Of a stretch of DNA of 16,541 bases, positions 13,781-16,541 are shown piece by piece. Under the pieces are notes generated by a model. The model saw only the letters and a list, made by a program, of their open reading frames with translations, was not told the origin of the DNA and searched no databases. Each line of letters starts with the position of its first letter. Positions within the stretch are counted from its first letter, which is position 1. This stretch comes from Opitutia bacterium (lineage in GTDB: Bacteria; Verrucomicrobiota; Verrucomicrobiia; Opitutales; UBA953). The translations under genes and the position numbers were made by a program. The stretch is taken from NCBI GenBank assembly GCA_021204635.1, contig JAJPZB010000087.1:1-16541 (forward strand), given 5' to 3'.

Positions 13781-14554
13781 ATGAGCCCGCGCGAATTGCC
13801 ACGAATCTTTGTTGCGCTCGCCTCTGTTGCGGGAATGCTCGCCTGCGCGCACGCACAGCCTGCGCCTGACGCCACCACCACAATGGAGCCCGCTGTCGCC
13901 ACCACAATGCCGCCGGCGGAAGCCACCACCGAGCCGGAGCGCGAGCAACAAGCCGGCGCCAACGACAACGCTGACCGCGACAATGCCGAGCCTGCCGCCA
14001 CCACCAACCCCGCAGACGAAGCCGCCACCGTTGCGCCCACGATTGTTGCGGAGCCCCCTGCGACATCTTTCCTCGCGCTCGCGAAAAATTCGCCGTTCAA
14101 GTCGGTGGTGAAAAATTCGCTCCGTGGCGGCGCGGGAAGTTCTGCGGCGTCAAACCAAATCCAATTTCGCGGCATTCTCAAAATCGGCTCGCAAACGGAA
14201 TACGGGCTCTACGACCCAGTCTCGCAGCGGAGCTTCTGGGTGAAATTGCGCGAGCAAAACCGCTTCGGCGTCTATGCGGAAAGCTACGACGCAACGAAAA
14301 AAACTCTCACGATAGAATCCACGACAACGGGGCGGCTCACGCTCACCCTGCCCAACCCCGACGAAACTCCGCTCGCCGTCTCGTCAAACGCCGCGTATCG
14401 AGGCACCGGCAACAGCAACGCGAGACAATTCCCGCAACAAAACAACAATAACAACAATCGTCAAAACCAGCCGCCGAATCAGCAAAATCAGCAAAATCGG
14501 CAAAATCGCCGCGACCAAAACAATCAGCAGCGCGGCGGCGGCATGCCGCGTTGA
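13781..14554 (+). CDS. Probable periplasmic GspC-like type II secretion component
   Basis: A 257-residue exported protein of uncertain family. The N-terminus is a signal sequence (LPRIFVALASVAGMLACAHA|Q); a Cys at 22 gives a poor lipobox, so lipoprotein status is uncertain. Residues about 26-95 are a Thr/Pro/Glu linker made of TTM(E)P, TTEP and TTNP words. Residues about 127-190 form a compact beta-rich domain (FRGILKIGSQTEYGLYD, FWVKLRE, YDATKKTLTIES) that resembles in pattern, not in clear homology, the HR domain by which GspC binds the secretin. The end, from about 206, is Asn/Gln-rich. It starts 2 bp after gspD with GGAAG 10 bases upstream, so it is co-translated with the secretin. Alternative: a lineage-specific secretin accessory protein. 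Confidence 0.5.
   Translation: MSPRELPRIFVALASVAGMLACAHAQPAPDATTTMEPAVATTMPPAEATTEPEREQQAGANDNADRDNAEPAATTNPADEAATVAPTIVAEPPATSFLALAKNSPFKSVVKNSLRGGAGSSAASNQIQFRGILKIGSQTEYGLYDPVSQRSFWVKLREQNRFGVYAESYDATKKTLTIESTTTGRLTLTLPNPDETPLAVSSNAAYRGTGNSNARQFPQQNNNNNNRQNQPPNQQNQQNRQNRRDQNNQQRGGGMPR
13999..14010 (+). repeat. CACCACCAACCC unit in the gspC-like linker
   Basis: One exact 12-mer, read as TTNP, lies in the linker after the signal peptide. Degenerate relatives in the same linker (about 13872-13930) give TTTMEP, TTMP and TTEP. Confidence 0.9.
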
Positions 14555-14617
14555 CGACAAACCTCGCGCGGCAAGAAGGAGTTCTCTCGCGGCGACAACA
14601 AACGCGGCAACATCGCA

Positions 14618-15142
14618 ATGCGGATTCTCTTTCTCATAGACACGCCGAAAAACGCCGGCGCAAAGTCGCGGATTCTCTCTCTGTTGCCGGCACTCGCGAG
14701 CGCCTCGCACGAGTGTGGCGTCGTGTCGTTCCGCCCCGCGAAAAACTTCGCGCGCGAGCTCGCAGAAATCGGCGTACCGTTGCGCGCGCTGCAATTTTTC
14801 GACCTCGGGCTGAATTTTTACGCGCCGAAATTGACGTCGAGCCTCGGGCTTTTTCAGCCGGATGTCGTCGCGTTTTCCTCGGCGGGCACGCTCGTCCAAG
14901 GTGGTCCGCTATCGCGCGCGTTCAAGGGTCTTGCGCTCGTCTCGATCGCGGCGTTTGCGGGGAAGCCGAATTGGTTTGTGCGCCACGCGCTGCGCCGCTC
15001 GCGCCTTGCATTTTTCCCCGATGAAATCTCGCGCGAGCAGTTGCTACGCATTTTGCCGGAAGAAAAAATTGCGCCTCTTAGCGCAGAAAATTTTCTCTCG
15101 CTTTTGACCGTGCCTCCGCCGGCGCCGCGCACAAAATTGTAA
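14618..15142 (+). CDS. Short protein resembling the N-terminal domain of a GT-B (GT4-like) glycosyltransferase
   Basis: A 174-residue protein. It begins MRILFLIDTPKNAGAKSRILSLLPALASASHECGVV, the Rossmann start with Gly-rich turn and helix of GT4-type glycosyltransferases. RELAEIGVPLRALQFF and FQPDVVAFSSAG follow, matching the later strands of the same domain. The nucleotide-sugar-binding C-terminal domain, which would bring it to about 350-400 residues, is absent, and the sequence ends in a Pro-rich tail (TVPPPAPRTKL). It may be a stand-alone N-domain or a gene truncated long ago; no frameshifted remainder was seen downstream. It lies 63 bp after the gspC-like gene with a modest gap, probably on the same transcript. 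Catalytic activity on its own is doubtful. Confidence 0.5.
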   Translation: MRILFLIDTPKNAGAKSRILSLLPALASASHECGVVSFRPAKNFARELAEIGVPLRALQFFDLGLNFYAPKLTSSLGLFQPDVVAFSSAGTLVQGGPLSRAFKGLALVSIAAFAGKPNWFVRHALRRSRLAFFPDEISREQLLRILPEEKIAPLSAENFLSLLTVPPPAPRTKL

Positions 15143-15424
15143 TGCTTCCAAAACAAGATTTTTGTTTTTTGCAAGCAAAATTATCTTTTAATTTTTCGCC
15201 TGCTTCCTTTTAATCTTTCGCAAATTTTCACCTGTTCTTTGTGCCGCTCGGCGCTCTCACGCAAACGCGCAAAATCGCAAACGCGACCGCGCTCCGAAGC
15301 CAGAAAAGGCGGCGAATTCTCGCAATCATGAATTAATTCCTGCGACCTCGCTGCTCCCCGATGCCGAGAAAATCAGAGCCACGGCGGACAAAGACGCAAA
15401 CGCACAACAATAAATAAAAAAAGT
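15143..15424. other. Intergenic region before the basic protein gene
   Basis: 282 bp without a supported gene. It starts with the AT-rich hairpin listed separately, followed by two near-identical T-rich words (TTTTAATTTTTCGC and TTTTAATCTTTCGC, about 15184-15220) and two copies of GCAAACGCG (about 15261-15285). It probably contains the promoter of the next gene, but no convincing promoter elements were identified. It holds none of the CACCACCAACCC units. Confidence 0.5.
15150..15170 (+). terminator. Possible weak terminator after the glycosyltransferase-like gene
   Basis: AAAACAA (15150-15156) pairs with TTGTTTT (15162-15168) and runs into six T. It lies directly after the stop codon. The stem is AT-rich with a single G-C pair, so termination would be inefficient. 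Confidence 0.4.
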
Positions 15425-16333
15425 ATGCCAGATAACATAAGCGAAGGGGTGGACACGCCGAAGGCCGACGCCCCGCAGAACGAACAAAACGTTGCGGAAA
15501 CGCAAAAAAATCCGCCGGAAACGCCGGCAAAACCTCACGCGACTCTCGCGGAATCCGAGCTCGAATCATCGCTCAGCAGCGTGCTCCCGCTCAGCCCGAT
15601 AGGCGGAGAAAGCGAACCCGCAAAAGAAAACGCCGCGAAAAAAGTTGGCGAGCACCATCACGGTTTGCGGCGCGGAAACGGCGGCGGAAAACCGCAGAAG
15701 AACGCCGGGGCAGCCGCGAGCGTCGGGCTCGTCGAAAATCCAGCCGAATTTAAGGAAACGCTCTCGGGATCGGGTCCGAAGCCGCGCGAACAACGCGAGC
15801 GCTATCGCGGAAATTTCCAGCGCAGGCCGCAGGAAAACGCGCGCCCTGCCCAAGCAGATTCCCCCGCGCCGGCGGCGGCAAATCCCGACGATGCCGCGAG
15901 CGAGGAAATCCGCGAAAAGATCGAAAACGCCCGCAGCGGCGGCAGTTGGCGCATTCGCGAAACTCCGGAGAAGAATTTCCACAGGCAGCAATCTGCCCCG
16001 CGTAACCCGCGCCCGAAACTCGTCATCGAGCCCGCGCCTTTCCCCGAACAAAACGCCGAGCCCACATTGCTCGAGCGCCTCAAAAACCGCATTCGCGAGA
16101 TTTTCAAAATCGTCAAGAAAAAGATTAAAAAGAAAGATCGCAAGCGCGGCGGCAAGTTCCGTGGGAAAGACAATCGCCCGCGCAAAGATTTTCGCAACAA
16201 CGGCAACGGGAAAAATTTCAACCGCAATCGCCCGCGCAACAACAACGGATATCGCGGCAACAAGAACCGCAATTTCAACAACAATGGTGGTCGTCGCCAG
16301 GACAACGGTGGCTCCTCCGCTCCAAAAGCCTGA
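15425..16333 (+). CDS. Disordered basic protein with Arg/Asn/Gly-rich tail
   Basis: A 302-residue protein of no recognised family. Residues 1-75 are acidic to neutral and rich in Pro, Glu and Ala. A middle part (about 75-215) has Arg/Gln/Pro-rich patches. A predicted basic helix follows at about 217-240 (LLERLKNRIREIFKIVKKKIKKK). The C-terminal 60 residues are almost only Arg, Lys, Asn, Gly and Phe/Tyr (RKDFRNNGNGKNFNRNRPR). It has no signal peptide or membrane helix. Such composition is typical of nucleic-acid-binding, condensate-prone or ribosome-associated tails, so RNA binding is a reasonable inference but not shown. It starts with ATG at 15425 after an A-rich stretch without a clear Shine-Dalgarno, and is followed by a strong terminator. 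The gene end also contains the word GACAACGGTGGC (16301-16312) found in the gspD tail. Confidence 0.7.
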   Translation: MPDNISEGVDTPKADAPQNEQNVAETQKNPPETPAKPHATLAESELESSLSSVLPLSPIGGESEPAKENAAKKVGEHHHGLRRGNGGGKPQKNAGAAASVGLVENPAEFKETLSGSGPKPREQRERYRGNFQRRPQENARPAQADSPAPAAANPDDAASEEIREKIENARSGGSWRIRETPEKNFHRQQSAPRNPRPKLVIEPAPFPEQNAEPTLLERLKNRIREIFKIVKKKIKKKDRKRGGKFRGKDNRPRKDFRNNGNGKNFNRNRPRNNNGYRGNKNRNFNNNGGRRQDNGGSSAPKA

Positions 16334-16335
16334 GC

Positions 16336-16347
16336 CACCACCAACCC
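16336..16347 (+). repeat. CACCACCAACCC unit between stop codon and terminator
   Basis: One exact 12-mer begins 2 bases after the stop codon of the basic protein gene and ends before the terminator stem. It would be in the 3' untranslated part of the mRNA. Confidence 0.9.
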
Positions 16348-16356
16348 AAAAATCTC

Positions 16357-16389
16357 AAAAGCTCCTCGCCACCGCGGGGAGCTTTTTTT
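16357..16389 (+). terminator. Intrinsic terminator after the basic protein gene
   Basis: AAAAGCTCC (16357-16365) pairs with GGAGCTTTT (16378-16386), ending in a run of seven T (16383-16389). It is a strong rho-independent terminator for the rightward gene. Confidence 0.92.
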
Positions 16390-16397
16390 GTCCCCCA

Positions 16398-16466
16398 CCA
16401 CCAACCCAATTCTCACCACCAACCCAACTCCGCGAGTTTGGGTTTGTGGTGAGATTTGGTTGGTGG
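16398..16466. repeat. Long imperfect hairpin built from the repeat word
   Basis: The left arm (16398-16429) carries two exact CCACCAACCC cores 18 bp apart. The right arm (16435-16466) carries two inverted, slightly degenerate copies (GGGTTTGTGGTG at 16440-16451 and TTGGTTGGTGGC at 16456-16467). The loop is CCGCG. The inner part, CTCACCAC..AACCCAACT against AGTTTGGGTTTGTGGTGAG, is nearly perfect. It lies downstream of the terminator and has no T tract. Confidence 0.88.
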
Positions 16467-16541
16467 CAAGAAGCAAAGTCAGGTGCCGTTCCACGAACAC
16501 ACTCCCTCACCACTATCGTGGTCCCCTCCCGCTAACTTAGC
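16467..16541. other. Right-edge sequence with a short inverted repeat
   Basis: CCACGA (16491-16496) and TCGTGG (16516-16521) form a 6-base inverted repeat with a 19-base spacer. No gene is supported in the last 208 bases of the window beyond the basic protein gene. Confidence 0.4.

Noticed and set aside
13017..14181. Minus-strand open frames opposite the gspD tail and gspC-like gene
   Set aside because: They are very rich in Trp, Arg, Gly and His because they read the complement of the repeat words; no start site or family support.
14551..15024. Arg-rich open frame starting at the end of the gspC-like gene
   Set aside because: It is in another frame over the glycosyltransferase-like gene, starts with TTG, and has shadow-like composition.

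Overview
The window looks like chromosomal DNA of a GC-rich, probably anaerobic bacterium. Verrucomicrobiota (Opitutae-like) is my best guess. The reasons are four prepilin-type leaders with alanine instead of glycine before the cleavage site (RRAFTLIE type), a type II secretion operon in the order G-H-I-J-K-L-M-D, and a ferredoxin-dependent 2-oxoacid oxidoreductase. This assignment is inference. No rRNA or tRNA gene, CRISPR array or transposase was seen.

Left part (1-5188), all genes on the minus strand. A 35-base C homopolymer lies at the left edge, followed by an inverted repeat and a strong intrinsic terminator. Transcribed leftwards is a compact operon: a TetR-family regulator, a two-cluster ferredoxin subunit, the alpha subunit, and a fused beta-gamma subunit of a 2-oxoacid:ferredoxin oxidoreductase. 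Upstream of it, with its own terminator, is a thymidine/pyrimidine-nucleoside phosphorylase homologue whose pyrimidine-site residues are kept but whose phosphate-binding loop is rewritten.

Right part (5432-16333), all genes on the plus strand. A 243-bp divergent region separates the phosphorylase from a tightly packed type II secretion operon: GspG, GspH, GspI, GspJ (pseudopilins), GspK, GspL, GspM, the secretin GspD and a probable periplasmic GspC-like partner. Several genes overlap by 4 bases or less. The ATPase GspE, the platform protein GspF and the prepilin peptidase are not here. After it come a short GT-B N-domain-like protein and a long disordered basic protein ending in an Arg/Asn/Gly-rich tail, closed by a strong intrinsic terminator.

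The most unusual signal is a dispersed, strand-biased DNA word, CACCACCAACCC, found only in the right part. I count 17 exact copies of its 10-base core CCACCAACCC plus many variants, all on the plus strand. In four separate clusters the copies recur every 18 bp (12-base core plus a 6-base spacer, often RRTTCY). Copies lie between gspG and gspH, in the leader-coding part of gspI, in tails or linkers of gspL, gspD and the gspC-like gene, at the start of gspM, and after the final terminator, where the word is also inverted to form a long hairpin. It is read in two different frames (TTNP or HHQP), and it also occurs in noncoding DNA, so it appears to be maintained or spread as DNA or RNA rather than as a peptide. 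Its complement holds closely spaced GG runs, suggesting G-quadruplex potential on the template strand.
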